A stretch of DNA of 64,000 nt from Chara braunii (lineage: Eukaryota > Streptophyta > Charophyceae > Charales > Characeae), in contig BFEA01000559.1 of the NCBI GenBank assembly GCA_003427395.1, positions 338,307 to 402,306 on the forward strand, read 5' to 3'. The position numbers were made by a program, and so were the translations under genes. Below are positions 10,829 to 21,652 of this stretch, in pieces (positions within the stretch are counted from its first letter, which is position 1; each line of letters opens with the position of its first letter). The notes under the pieces were generated by a model, which saw nothing but the letters and a program-made list of their open reading frames with translations, ran no database searches and had not been told where the DNA came from.

Positions 10829-12820
10829 TTCCTGACGGCCCGACGGCCCGACGGCCCGAATTTTGAGTTATTTCACATAAATATATTAACTTTCTCATAA
10901 GACGCGCTCATATGCAGAAAGAATGTCAAGAGTAGTATGTAGAAGTTTCTTACTGAACCATCTAGCTTCAGTTGGGTGTTGAGATTTGAACTTTACCTTA
11001 TATTGCTTCTGTGGTCGTCCTCTGCCGATTGTAGAGAAGTAGCGATGTTCCAAAATCTTTTCAACTTCGTATCCTCCATTCATAGAGGGGGAGGGAGATG
11101 GTATGTTAGGAAACTTGATTCCCTCTACATATGGCAAGAGTTTAGATGCGTGAAAGGCAGGATAGGTTTTGAGGTGTGGGGGTATATCAATTCGGTAAGA
11201 AGGTCCCTCTGCATCCCCAATCACCTTGAGAACTTCCTAGGGTCCGTAATAGACAGGCAACAATTTTTTAGACACATTTTCTTCCAAAGAAAACTCTTTA
11301 GATTTTTCCCAGACTAGTTCTCTTTCTTGAAACTTGGAAGGCTGACGATGCTTGTTGGCCAGTCCAATAATCTGTAGTTGTTTTTTTTTGTATATTGTCT
11401 TTAACTTTCTTGACGTCTTCCTCGTATAAAACTGCCAATTCTCGAGTGGCTGGACCTTTGAATTTGGTCTCGGGTTAGAGCATCAATGGGACGCCGAGGT
11501 TTCAGACCTTTATGCAATGCATTCAATGTTCTTCCTGTAACAGTATATACATTTACATACACATATACAATAATCAATAATGGAAGAAATGAATATATCT
11601 TAATGTTGTATTGAATTTATTATTTGATAGATGAGATTTCATAAATAGACTCTACAAGATATGCGCAAAATGGGAGGATTAGCTTCTTTGTTACCTTTTA
11701 CTTATGCTATGATGCTAATAGGCAGCAATATGCACTTGCAATCTTAGGTAAGTTCTCATCCCAATCTATCTGATCAGGTCGTACATACATGTGCAAAAGT
11801 TGTTGGCATAGGCGATGAATTTGCTCAGTTTGGCCATTCATTTTAGGGTGTTTACTTGTCGACATGGTGAAGCTAATGCCATAGACTTCCATCAACTTCT
11901 GCCATGGAATCCCAATGAATCGGACATCCCTATTGGAAGCCATGGTCTTCGGGAAACCATATTCTGAGACCCATTGCATCTCAAATTTTTGGATGACTAG
12001 TGCACTCTTAGCTTCAAAAGGCAAATAAATGAAGATAGCATATTTCGAGAATTGATCTACAATGACCATTACTTGACTGTTGTCGTTCCGACTCCTAGTA
12101 AGACTCGTGAAGTCTATGGAGATAGACTCACCTGACTCACTTGGTATAGGTAGTGGTCTCAATAGTTTCAGGGGATTCTCATGTGAGGGCTTGTTTCTTT
12201 GATAGATAAGACAAGTCCGCACATAGTTCAGTACATCCTTTTTCATTCCTTTCCGTTCAAAGTGCTCTCGTACATCGGCGTACGTCTTTTAAACCCAAAG
12301 TGTCCCTCAACATCATGACATTCCCCAATGATTAAACTTTTGATCTGTTCTTGGTGAGGAATACACAGTTTTTCTTCGGTTTTATCCAAAAAGAAGAGTA
12401 GGCCATCAGTCATTCGATACTCTGGGTCTTTTTGTAGGGTCCCAATGATAGGACTCTAAATAGGCTCGTTCACATAACCTTTTTGTATTTGTTCTTTAAA
12501 GCACCAATACACGGCCCCAAGCCTTGCAGCAAAACATCTTGTTGCCACAAGATTGTTTTTGTGGCTAGGGCCTACTGGACCACAATGGCTGGCGCGGCCA
12601 ACCAGAAAAGAAAAGGAATGCTTCGTTGGCAGCATTGCTGGCGGTTCCGAAACATTCCCAATATCGAGATACGAGACAATGGTACCAAATAAATTTGCAC
12701 GCCTGGACAAAGCAACCACCACAACATTAGAGTTTCCTTTGATTGTTTTCAACTAAGTAACATGTACCAATGAAAGCGGACCATCTTTTTAACTTATCAG
12801 AGAGTCTCGGTTGAGTCTTT

Positions 12821-12962
12821 ATCCACTACAAAGTAGAATGATCTGAATAGACAGTGAAGTGCTTCCCTAACAAGTGTTTCCAGGTGTGTCATCCACTTTA
12901 GAGTAGAATGATTTGAATAGACAATGAAGTGGCTCCCTAACAAGTAGTGTTTCCAGGTGTGT
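12821..12962 (-). repeat. 70-bp duplication in the RNase H region of element B
   Basis: Copies start ATCCACT at 12821 and 12891 and end GGTGTGTC. On the - strand each encodes the RNase H stretch LLG.HFTVYS, so a conserved structural segment is doubled. Confidence 0.8.
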
Positions 12963-13149
12963 CTAATGCAACAACCTAGACGTACAATTCCCTTTCCTAG
13001 GTGGAGTTGCCACTTTCTCTAACGAAAGTCTCCTAGACGTAAACTCAATAGGTCTATATCCCTTACCGTCATCTTGTTGTAGCATAACCCCAATTCTATA
13101 CCGACTTGTGTCAGTCTTGACAATGAAAGAGAGAATTATCAACAATCTT

Positions 13150-14150
13150 TAAACCGCCAGTACCTTTGAGTTGCCCTCGCTGAACCAATCCGTGGCCAGT
13201 GTCCGATGCTGTGGAAGGGCAGGCCGAAAAAAAAGTTGTGGCTGTTTGAAAAAGAAAATGAGATTGGGGGTGGCCTTGGTCGCACGGTTAGGAACCTAGA
13301 AAAGAGAAGACGTGGAAGAGCACTCCAACAGTTAGAGAAAAGGGAAAGAGAAAAGGGAAAAATAAAAATAAAAATGGATGGGGTGAGGGCCTCACTCCCG
13401 CACTCACCGATTGCGCAAAATCACAATGAATCTTCTTCTGGAAAATGTAGAGATGCGCGATCATAACTTTTTTTTTTTTTTTTTTTGCATTTCGTGAGTA
13501 GTGGAGTCGTCAACACAGCTTCATTGGAGTAGGCGTGCTAGTCCACGCTGTGTTAGCCGTGATAGTTGTCACGTAGGATACAGACATTGAGATATCATCA
13601 AATTTGGAGAAGTGTATTTGGACTTTTCACTGTTTAGATACGTGGTGTGCTTTTTTTTTTTTTTTTTTTTTGCCCCAAACGAATCACGTCTTTTCGGCAT
13701 GCCAAAAATGTCAGTGGTGATTGTTGTCATGTACGGTACGACCCTGAGATTTTGTCAAATTTGTAGAAGTTTATCAGGACCTGCCACTGTTGAGATACGT
13801 GCAATGCAATTTTTTTTCTGCTTTGTTTTTTTTCCCCAAAACGAATCACAACGTCTTTTAAAATATTGACCATTTCTCGATTTATGCGTGTCATCCTTGC
13901 GTAGGGGTCATGCTAATCCTCTCTGTATCGTTTCGATCTTAACGGATGTCTTGAAGGACTAAATGTCTTTTCTACGTGTTAGAACTTTCTTTTTTCTTTT
14001 GCCCCAAAGGAATCGCCTCGTCGTTTTCACGTGCCAGAAATCTTCTTTTTTTTTTTTTCCGTGGTTTTGCAGATAACACAATATTGTGTTTGCTTACCTC
14101 ATGGTTTTTGAGCTCGAGGCTGTGTCGAGTCTGCAAAACGCCCTTCCGGG
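13150..14150 (-). repeat. A/T-tract repeat block inserted in RNase H of element B
   Basis: The RNase H coding signal stops near 14155 and resumes near 13145, so this segment of about 1 kb is foreign to pol. It holds several related units with a T-run (up to about 23 T on the + strand) followed by GCCCCAAACGAATCAC or a close variant, near 13640-13690, 13810-13850 and 13985-14010. A U6-like sequence lies between two units. The origin is unknown; a retroposed chimera of U6 with an A-tailed repeat is possible. Confidence 0.55.
13864..13959 (-). ncRNA. U6 spliceosomal snRNA-like sequence, probably a pseudogene
   Basis: On the - strand the sequence follows U6 from the 5' stem to the 3' end. Landmarks are GACATCCG, AACGATACAGAGA (ACAGAGA box, + strand 13920-13926), GATTAGCATG (AGC triad, + strand 13910-13919), ACGCAAGGATGACACGC and AAATCGAGAAATGGTC, followed by a TTTT run. 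U6 pairs with the 5' splice site and U2 in the spliceosome. It is about 96 nt, against about 102 for plant U6. The 5' stem-loop is shortened and altered (GTCCTTCAAGAC), and two bases of the invariant GCATGGCCCCTGC region are changed. No TATA box or plant upstream sequence element is visible on its 5' side. These points favour a retropseudogene. Confidence 0.8.
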
Positions 14151-15358
14151 ATGCTCAGAGGGAGGTTTTTCTACCCGTGAAAGGTACTGGCCGTTTAAGA
14201 TAGGGTATCATGTCAGTACGTGTTTTTAACCTTTTGAACGAGGACTCACAATCGTTATCCCACAACCAAGGCTTTTCTTCTTCAATAATCTCAAAAAAGT
14301 TCGTGTGTTCGGCCGAAAACATAAAAGAAACAAAAAATTTTAGTTCTTGGTTTTTAACTCGAGTTTGCTTACAAATTTGAGCATACCTTCCAGGCAAAAG
14401 TTGTTTGTATGATTATTTTAGATAACATATATTTTTTTTCAGAATTTTTTGAGAACTTTTTTTTTTTTTAAATGTTCGCTTTCAGAGAGTTTTGGCGCTT
14501 GTTCGTGTTCGGTCGCGAACGTTCGGGTTTGGTTACCGAACCCGAACTCGATGCATCACAGGATAGTCCTATAAAAGATTTAAGCTTAGTTATGGTCTTG
14601 GGTTGGGGCCAATCTCGAGCTGCTGTTATCTTCTTTTCTTTAGGCCTTAGTTCCTGTTTTCACTATATGCCCCAAGTACAAGACCTCAAGCTTAGCAAAC
14701 TCGGATTTCTTAGGATTTAATTTGAAGTTGCCCTCACGTAACTTTTTGTAGAACGATTCGTAGGCGTTTCTCGTGATCCTCAAGTGTCTTACTATACAAG
14801 AGGATGTCATCCAAACACAACGTCGAATTGATCCAACCATTGACGAAACAATTCATTCATGAACCTTTGAAAGGTTGCAGGGGCGTTAGTCAATTCGAAG
14901 GGCATAACTTCAAAATCGTAGTGACCATATCTTGTTCGGAAGGCTGTCTTATGTTGATCTTCATGAGCCACCATGATCTGGTGGTACCTTAGATGTGATA
15001 TCAATTTTGCTGAAGTCCCTGCAAATTGTAAATGGTCCAATAGGTCGTGAATGCGTGGCAGTGATTACGTGTTTTTGACAATGACGACATTCAACCTACG
15101 ATAATTAATACATAGTCTAAGTTCACCTGCCTTTTTGGGCACGATTGAGACACGATCATAAGGAGATGGGCCTCGGTCGAATCCATCCTTTCTTAGTGAG
15201 TTTTTCAATTGTTTTCTAAGTTCCTCAAGTTCCCTAGGAGACATGCGATAGATGGGACCCTTGGGAATCTTATTGCCAGGAATGATCACAATGGTGTGCT
15301 TGACAGCACGCTCGGTGATTCCCGTTGGCTCAGTTTGCAAGTCCTTATACTTGTCGAT

Positions 15359-16122
15359 AACCTTCTCAATAGAAGAAGGATAGGATGAGGAACACTCGCT
15401 TGCTTAACAAGCACCATCATCACATCGTGACCCAATTTCTTCTTTGAGACCATAGATTTGAAGGTTGCATAACTCGTACGACAAAAAAACAAGGTCGAGT
15501 CGAGTCTGAACTTATGGTACAATTTGATTATTCTCATTTTGGATTTTTCATCCTTTATTTGGACAGCCTTTTTCTTATCATTGTTCCCTTGACAGACCCA
15601 TCTTTTCCCAAGGCATCCCTAGCGCAATACTGAGGTGCTTCAGAAAGAGCGTGACCTCTTCTTCTTCCACTGATTGGTGCCACACCCTTTGTTGGCCTGT
15701 CTGACAGCAACGTCACCCTTTCCAGACTCGCTGCCGCCATAATCTTCTCAATAGAAGACGGATAGGATGAGGAACACTCGCTGGCTTAACAAGCACCATC
15801 ATCACATCTTGATCCAATTTCTTCTTTGAGACCATAGATTTGAAGGTTGGATAACTCATACGACAAAAAGACAAGGTTGAGTCAGATCAAAACTTATGAT
15901 ACAATTTGGTTATTCGCATCTTGGATTTTTCATCCTTTATTTTGACAACCTTTTTCCTATCGTTGTTCCCTTGACAGACCCATCTTTTCCCAAGGCATCC
16001 CTCGCGCAATACTTAGGCTATCGGAAACGAGCGTGGCCTCTTCTTCTTCCACTGATTGGTGCCACACCCTTTGTTGGCCTGCCTGACAGCAACGTCACCC
16101 TTTCCAGACTCGCCGCCGCCAT
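15359..16122 (-). repeat. 382-bp imperfect tandem duplication in element B
   Basis: Copy 1 (15359-15740) and copy 2 (15741-16122) share long runs such as GGATGAGGAACACTCGCT and TGGTGCCACACCCTTTG, with scattered substitutions. It lies between gag and RT, where protease is expected. No protease triad could be read, so the duplication or decay may have destroyed it. Confidence 0.9.
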
Positions 16123-16334
16123 TACCTCCTCCCTTGGGCTCGTCGAGGGGTAACTTTTCCACGGTGTCATCATAAAAAAAAACAAGCATATGGTCTTGAC
16201 ACTTTTGCCACCACAAAACCTTTTTGCCGTACCCACCTATCGGACCTCTTGGCTTTCTGGCTCTACCGGTGCAGTCCCACAGGAGGTCTGGATCTCGGCG
16301 ATCCAGAGCAATAGATGCTCGCCCGTCTTTCCAT

Positions 16335-17110
16335 TCAAAGTAAAGGTAATTTCATTTTGACCTTTTCTTTTCTTTTCGGCTTTTCCACTTCTTTGGCCGG
16401 TTCTTTCTTGTCCGGCTCTTCTTTCTTTTCCGCCGGTTTCTCAGGTTCCGTCTTGGAACCTTCAGGTTTCTCTGGCGTCACTCTCTTCATTCCATCCTTC
16501 GTTAACTTCTTTTGGGGTTCTTTCTTTTCTTCCCCCTTAGCCTCCTCTTCAATCCCCACCTTGTACTTTCCTTTTACGTGTCTAGTCATTGTCGCAATTG
16601 TGTCGGTGTTGCTGTCAATTTTCATTTCTAGGTGGGCTAGGTAGGCCATCATCGCCTGCATAATGGATGCAAAGTCTGATTCTGCTCCAAAATGAAACTT
16701 CTGTTTGATTTCCTCAATTTTTCTTTCTTGCTGTTCCTTTTTCATTTTCTGGCTCCGGTATTCTTCTATCTTTTTCTTTTCTTTCTTCAGTGTTTCTTCC
16801 GACTGTCCAATTCTTTCCTCCATAATCTCTTCAGGCAGTTCTAGTTCTACTTTCGGCTCGCTTGCGTCTCCTTGTTTCTCTTCTTGTGGGCTATCCACAT
16901 CTGTTGATCATAGACAAACTTATCAAGAACCTCATGTCCTTTACCAATCATTTTCTGGACACGAACGCAGGTTTCCATCATCTGGGAAGCAGTGTCAGCC
17001 TGCTCTAGTTCGCGTTCTGCTGCTCGCAGATCGAACTGGCTGCTCACGTGCTTCTCAGCATCTTCCCCTGCGTCATGGATCTCTGTGATAAACTGATGTA
17101 GATTTAGCAT
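16335..17110 (-). pseudogene. Lys/Glu-rich coiled-coil gag of element B (two overlapping frames)
   Basis: The upstream frame (17110 to 16847) begins MLNLHQFITEIHDAGEDAEK and the downstream one (16898 to 16335) begins MDSPQEEKQGDASEPKVELE. They overlap by about 50 bp, so one base change or a programmed shift would join them at the QQM/MDSP point. The product is strongly Lys/Glu-rich with long heptad-like runs (ETLKKEKKKIEEYRSQKMKK) and a Pro/Glu/Lys tail. Position after the leader and before pol makes it the gag of element B. No CCHC knuckle was seen in it. Confidence 0.6.
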
Positions 17111-18274
17111 TTTGTCTTCTATTCACAATTGGGCCACGTGCTCTGATTTCAGCACCGTCGTCATCAGCGAAGAATATTAGAGAGACAGTGAAGAGAAAGA
17201 GAGGAATAAAGCGAGTCAGGATGGAGAGGCGGACAAAATTCCAGAGGTAAGACATTCACAAACTGTATTCGCCGCACAATAAAATAATTACAGGACAATA
17301 ACAAATTCCACGGTCACACCCGGTTTCAATCTACAACAGCAAGAATAAATAAACAACAATTATAAAGGAACAAATTTCAAAAATTCTCCTATTTCTAACT
17401 TCTGCTGTCTGTCCTATGTGTGATGACGTCCTAACGAGAGTGCACAGGTACCGAAGCCATGGCCAGTGTGATCAAGACACAACAACACAGGTGAGTATCA
17501 ACACAATGAACAGCAATCAATTGTCAGCATCCTTTCCTCTACGGCGTTACCATTTGCAGAGCCAATGCAGTCAGACACAAGGGCCGACATGTGGCACTAC
17601 AGCAATCGTGCAGCTGTACCGCCTGCCAGTAGATAAGTGCAAGTATTAACACCTAACCCACGACAGCGTGCAAAGCATGCCACGTGCCACCCCTGGAATG
17701 CTAACTCAGCACATGTGCCACCTCAGCGTCAAGAGCCAGCACGGCCTTCAGGAGGGATGCCACATCAGCAATGCCTGGACTGCCAACTCATCCACCACTG
17801 GTATGCCATGTCAGATTGAAGTAATGCTGCTGAAGTGTGGAGTGCTGCTGAAGTGTGGAGCGCCAGTCAGCAGGTAGTTGCGACATATGTACGTGCCACA
17901 CCAGACAATGTCCTGCCAATTTGCCACGTCAGCACCCTTGTGCCATGCCATGTAGGCAGTGCGCCACGTCAGCAGTCCCAATATCCACACTCAATTGCTC
18001 TTTCTCGTCTACCAGCGCCATGTCATCCTACTGCCTATGATACTCTCGCCGGTATCTCAATGCCACATCAGCAACGTAAGCAATGTCGCCCTCTTCGTCT
18101 TCAAAGTGTCCACGTCATCATCTTCAAGGGGGCTGCACACATGTGTGGTATGTCTAGACTCGCGATGGTAATCTCACGTGTTTAGAAATGCGTTCCGTCC
18201 TGTACATGTGCGGCACCTCCCACTTACCTGGGCCCCACGCGGCACCTGACAGCAGATTGCGACGAAGAAGGTAT
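17111..18274 (-). other. Leader of element B
   Basis: About 1.2 kb between gag and the PBS. It has no coding motif but is dense in short GCCAC(G/A)TCAGCA-type words, also frequent in the LTRs. A short direct repeat (TGCTGAAGTGTGGAG) lies at 17828-17860. Confidence 0.5.
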
Positions 18275-18289
18275 GCTCCAACACCAAAT
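18275..18289 (-). other. Primer-binding site of element B
   Basis: Directly inside the right-hand LTR, the - strand reads ATTTGGTGTTGGAGC, a variant of the Met-tRNA type TTGGTATCAGAGC. It sets the element's direction and marks 18290-19348 as the 5' LTR. Confidence 0.6.
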
Positions 18290-19348
18290 TGTAATGAACT
18301 AAGTCTGTAAGATACTCGCCAGATGTCAAATATACAAGATAACTCAGACTGAACAATGCCTCCAATAATCATGAACGTGATTTCTGGTACAATGTCTCGT
18401 TACCAGTAGACGAAGAGAGTGGAGGAAGAATAGACAGATTAGAGGGTGGAAGAGATAACGACCAGCAATGACCACCAAGAGAATAGCCCAACATTTCCCA
18501 CTCCTACTGACTTCCCCTCACCTTCACGTCAACAAACAGTAGGCAGTAACGAGTCTCACAGGTTTTGATCACATTGAAGTGCCACGTGGCACAGTTCTCT
18601 CGTGAGGATGTTGGAGACAATCAATAGCGCACAGTATGGACATTAACTTTCAGGTAAGTATCGCGATCCTCAATCATCCACAGATCCTGATCTCCCTCTT
18701 CGTCGCATCCAGTCACCCAATGCAGACAGCGTGGCCACATCAGTGATGAAGACAGGTGGTATGCGCCACATCAGCAGAGGCTGGCGCTCAGCAGAGAAGG
18801 CGCTAGCATGCTGCCTCAGTCTGGCGTTGTCGTCCCCAGTGCCAGCGCACAGCCAGCATCCAGCTAGCGTCAAGTCAGCATAGCAACACCGAATGTTGAC
18901 TCCTGGACGCAGGGTCTTATGTAGCGATAGGCCGAGTTGACCTGCCTCAGGTCTCCCACAGGGTCTTATGTAGCGATAGACCGAGTTGACCTGCCTCAGG
19001 TCTCCCACAGGGTCTTATGTAGCAATAGACCGAGTTGACCTGCCTCTTATGTAGCGATAGACCGAGTTGACCTGCCTCAGGTCTCCCACAAGGTCACCCA
19101 CGGCGGCCCAGATTCACTCACAGCGGAGGGCCCGGATCGCTTAGTGTTTCAGACTTGTCTGAAGGGCAGCCTGGGTTGGGTCCACGTCGACTTTGGCTGT
19201 TGAGCCTCAGACAGTTGCCTGAAGTCAACTGTCGGCGCTCAGGCCCTGGCACCACTTCTGGGGTCTCTTGCCCCTTTGGCCTGAGGCCGGGTTGTGGCCT
19301 GGCCAGGCCCTTAGTCATTCCACGAGGCATATTAAGCGGGTTACTGCA
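18290..19348 (-). repeat. 5' LTR of element B
   Basis: 1059 bp, aligned with 9848-10828. It is longer chiefly because a 49-bp unit is repeated (18911-19090). The copies differ at many positions, so the insertion is not recent. Confidence 0.9.
18911..19090. repeat. 49-bp tandem repeat in the 5' LTR of element B
   Basis: Units begin AGGGTCTTATGTAG at about 18911, 18960 and 19009, and a fourth, shortened unit follows at about 19046. Each contains CCGAGTTGACCTGCCTC. The other LTR has a single unit, so expansion followed insertion. Confidence 0.9.
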
Positions 19349-19640
19349 CGTCATTTGTTCTTTCTAAACTGAGGTTCTCACCATGACTTTCGATGAACTT
19401 GTCAAAAAACAATCTCGCCAAGTTTTCCCGTCCTTCCACTTTGTCCAGAACAAACGGAGACACGTCATTGTGCACTCAGATTCCCCTTGCTAAGTTCCTA
19501 TTGGACACCCACAAACTTGCCTTCGCAGGAAGCGCATATGATGGAAGCGAAAGGCAGGTTACTTGATTTTCCCGCTTGATGCCCACGGGCTTCCTGATCA
19601 GTCTTTCGAGCACAACGAAGTGGCTTCCTCTCAGATCGGT
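19349..19640. other. Spacer between elements B and C
   Basis: About 290 bp with no gene, RNA or repeat signature that I recognise. Confidence 0.4.
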
Positions 19641-20633
19641 TGACACAACATTTGCAGATACTGATATTTGATCCCTAGACCTATGCCTGAACCCTGTACA
19701 TTTCCCTTGTGTGCTGAGTGAGCTTCAATCCCTAGACCTATGGCTGTGCCCTGTACATCTACCTGGTGACTATGTGAGATTCGAACCCTCGACCTGTCCT
19801 GTGTCATAGGTTAGGCCGTAGGTAGGGAAGTTGGACTTGATCCCTAGGTCTGTAGGAAGGTTTGTTCTAGAAATCTCTACTTGAGTCTACTAAGGGCCTA
19901 GAGGCAGCCTGTAGGTCTGTAGGCTCTAGAAGGCTGTAGGTCCTTGTAGGCCGGTCCAGTCAGCAAGTATCAGGGAAGGGCTGCACGTGGGGGATGGTTC
20001 TGGTCACGAGGTATGCGGAAGGTTTCGGAACACGCATCCTGGGGCCCAGCAGCCATGCGTTTTGGGCCATTTAGGCCCACGCGGTTTGGAAACTTCCAGA
20101 CGCGGGGCCCATGCGTTTAGAGGCCCAGGCCCACACATTTTGAGGCAGGGCCCGGCCACCTCTGAAGAAGTGTAAATAAAGAGGCAGCGTCCAACCATTC
20201 ATTCATTCGCCCGTGAGCGATGCGGAAGCGCTGCCTTGTTGACTTGTGCTTGGAGGTCTGAAGTTGATCGGAGCTGAAGTGGGCAGTGAGGAAGACGACG
20301 ACCATAGTTGGCCAGGAGGAAGACGATGGCGGCCATAGCTAGGAGAAAGACGACAGCGGCCATAGCCACCTAGCTGTTGTCACACATAGAGTGTACAGAG
20401 GGTGTGTGTCTGTGTAGCGTGGACATTCAGGGTAGATCCTCATACATGCGGCGTGAGGGAGAGAGAGGCTGGTGGTAGAGATAGTGTTCGGGGGCCATAG
20501 CAGAAAGTTGTACAGCTGACTTGAACAGAGTTTAAGTGCAAGTTCATTGTTGATTATGAGTTGGAGAGCTTGGTTTTGCCATCAGTCCCTTGTATGCATG
20601 TTGTAAGCAAGTTTGGAGTGCAGTCTGATTTCA
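19641..20633 (+). repeat. 5' LTR of element C
   Basis: About 993 bp, from TGACACAACA to CTGATTTCA, ending one base before the PBS. It is a diverged relative of the LTRs at 49167, 54761 and 42347 (opposite strand); shared landmarks are TTTGATCCCTAGACC near its start and GAGGCAGCG...CATTCATTCATTC followed by GCGGAAGCGCTGCC near 20180-20240. The start is placed by this alignment because no 3' LTR is available. Confidence 0.7.
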
Positions 20634-20634
20634 C

Positions 20635-20645
20635 TGGTATCAGAG
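20635..20645 (+). other. Primer-binding site of element C
   Basis: TGGTATCAGAG, an exact match to the common tRNA-iMet-type PBS, one base after the LTR end. Confidence 0.9.
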
Positions 20646-20668
20646 AAGGTACCCGTTGTCCACGTTGG

Positions 20669-20743
20669 AGCTCAAGCAAGCGAGGAAGGAGAAAGAGAGC
20701 TCAAGCAAGCGAGGAAGGAGAAATCCACCATAGTCGAGGAGCG

Positions 20744-20793
<50 letters not shown>
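20669..20793 (+). repeat. 29-bp duplication and (GA)n microsatellite in the leader of C
   Basis: A 29-bp unit beginning AGCTCAAGCAAGCGAGG occurs at 20669 and 20698. A (GA)n run of about 24 units follows at 20746-20793. Long open frames over the microsatellite are artefacts of the repeat. Confidence 0.9.
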
Positions 20794-20802
<9 letters not shown>

Positions 20803-21380
20803 GGAGGCCATAGTGGACGGCAGCCATAGCCGCCAAGCTTGGAGAAAAAGATGACCAACGACAAAAGAGGAAGAAGTGACCCAAAGAGAAAGGAGGAGGA
20901 AGAAGAAGAAGAGGGCAATGAAGGAGAAGGTTGGCCACCCTAGCTCGGAGGTTGGAGGGTTGACCCGAGGATTTGGCCAACGTTGACCAGAGGTTGACCA
21001 AGACCTTCAAGCTGGAGCAAAAGGCGAGCGGTATTCTCTTTCCAAGCCTTGGCCTAACCCGTACCCTGTGGATGTGCACCCTCACCTTGGTACTTGCGGA
21101 CGTCAGGTCTGTCCGAGTCAGTCATATCTCCCTGGCACCTCTGTCCAGGTCGACAGGACTTTGTGGATGTGGTCGTAGAGCTGCGAGCCCAAACCCACAG
21201 AGGACTTGGTAAGGCTAAAGGCCGCGTTTGACGACCGACACGTCCCGGGGACAAGACCTCCAAGGACCGGTACGAACCCGCGGGCTGCTCATTGTGGCAT
21301 GGTAGGCCCAAACTTCGAGTTGTGGGCTGTGCGTCCAACTATCAAAGTCTTGAGAGGACTCGACTGATTGCGCCGTCATG

Positions 21381-21430
21381 TCTGCGACGGTAAAGAATTC
21401 TTGAGGAGTTTGGGGGATCTCCTTAAAAGG
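21381..21430 (+). promoter_or_regulatory. Conserved leader block (copy in element C)
   Basis: TCTGCGACGGTAAAGAATTC, then TTGAGGAG, then a G-run and TCCTTAAAA. The same ordered words occur in the untranslated leaders of elements D (28021), E (61782) and H (53944-53998, - strand). A role in RNA packaging, dimerisation or translation would be typical for a leader, but this is inference. Confidence 0.55.
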
Positions 21431-21652
21431 CCTCCTAATTAGCCTGAGAGTCCTGTAGTGACAGCCTAGAACATACGCGAGTAGTGGATAGGAAGTCCTT
21501 TAGACGTGAGTCCAAACTGGTAGGTATACGTGTTGAGGAGCGGAATCTTTTTTGATTGCGCACTTTCACTATGGTGACCACCAGGTCCGGAATTAGTACC
21601 ACCTCTATAGTAGGGAGCAGGAACAGAAAGCTGCCCCCCTTCTGATGTAGAA

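Larger units (their letters stand above)
10895..15340 (-). pseudogene. pol of element B: RT-RNase H-integrase-chromodomain-like (broken)
   Basis: Read from 15340 downward: RT begins with MSPRELEELRKQL and LCINYRRLN (15065-15340), continues through the TRYGHYDFEVMPF segment (14807-15040), and has a one-base change in the tyrosine codon of the YLDD motif so that only LDD is read in the new frame. LYLGHIV follows (14640-14840). RNase H is split between 14155-14397 and 12963-13145 by an inserted block. The linker motif ALSRR is at about 12700. Integrase core (11707-12246) shows CLIYQRNK, SIDFTS and SNRDVRF, where SDRD is usual. The C terminus (10895-11224) ends GRGRPQKQYKVKFKSQ, a degenerate chromodomain-like tail. 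Many frameshifts; not functional as read. Confidence 0.85.
9848..19348 (-). mobile_element. Element B: Ty3/Gypsy-type retrotransposon with about 1-kb LTRs
   Basis: Direct repeats at 9848-10828 and 18290-19348 start TGTAATGAAC and end in TGCA as read on the + strand. Between them, on the - strand and in the right order from high to low coordinate, lie a PBS-like site, gag, RT, RNase H, integrase and a chromodomain-like C terminus. The outer flanks are both CGTC (9844-9847 and 19349-19352), a 4-bp target-site duplication. Pol is fragmented by frameshifts and by an insertion of about 1 kb at 13150-14150. The 4-bp TSD could occur by chance once in 256, but the same length is seen for two other elements in this window. 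Confidence 0.85.

Noticed and set aside
12456-12752. 98-codon - strand frame as a separate gene
   Set aside because: Its start is the ALSRR linker of element B pol; the remainder is an unidentified insertion without motifs.
18911-19090. Regular 49-bp repeats as a CRISPR-like array
   Set aside because: Units are contiguous without distinct spacers, lie in an LTR and are in a eukaryotic setting.
20561-21085. Arg/Glu- and Ser/Leu-repeat frames over the (GA)n tract
   Set aside because: Both strands are open only because of the dinucleotide repeat in the leader of element C.
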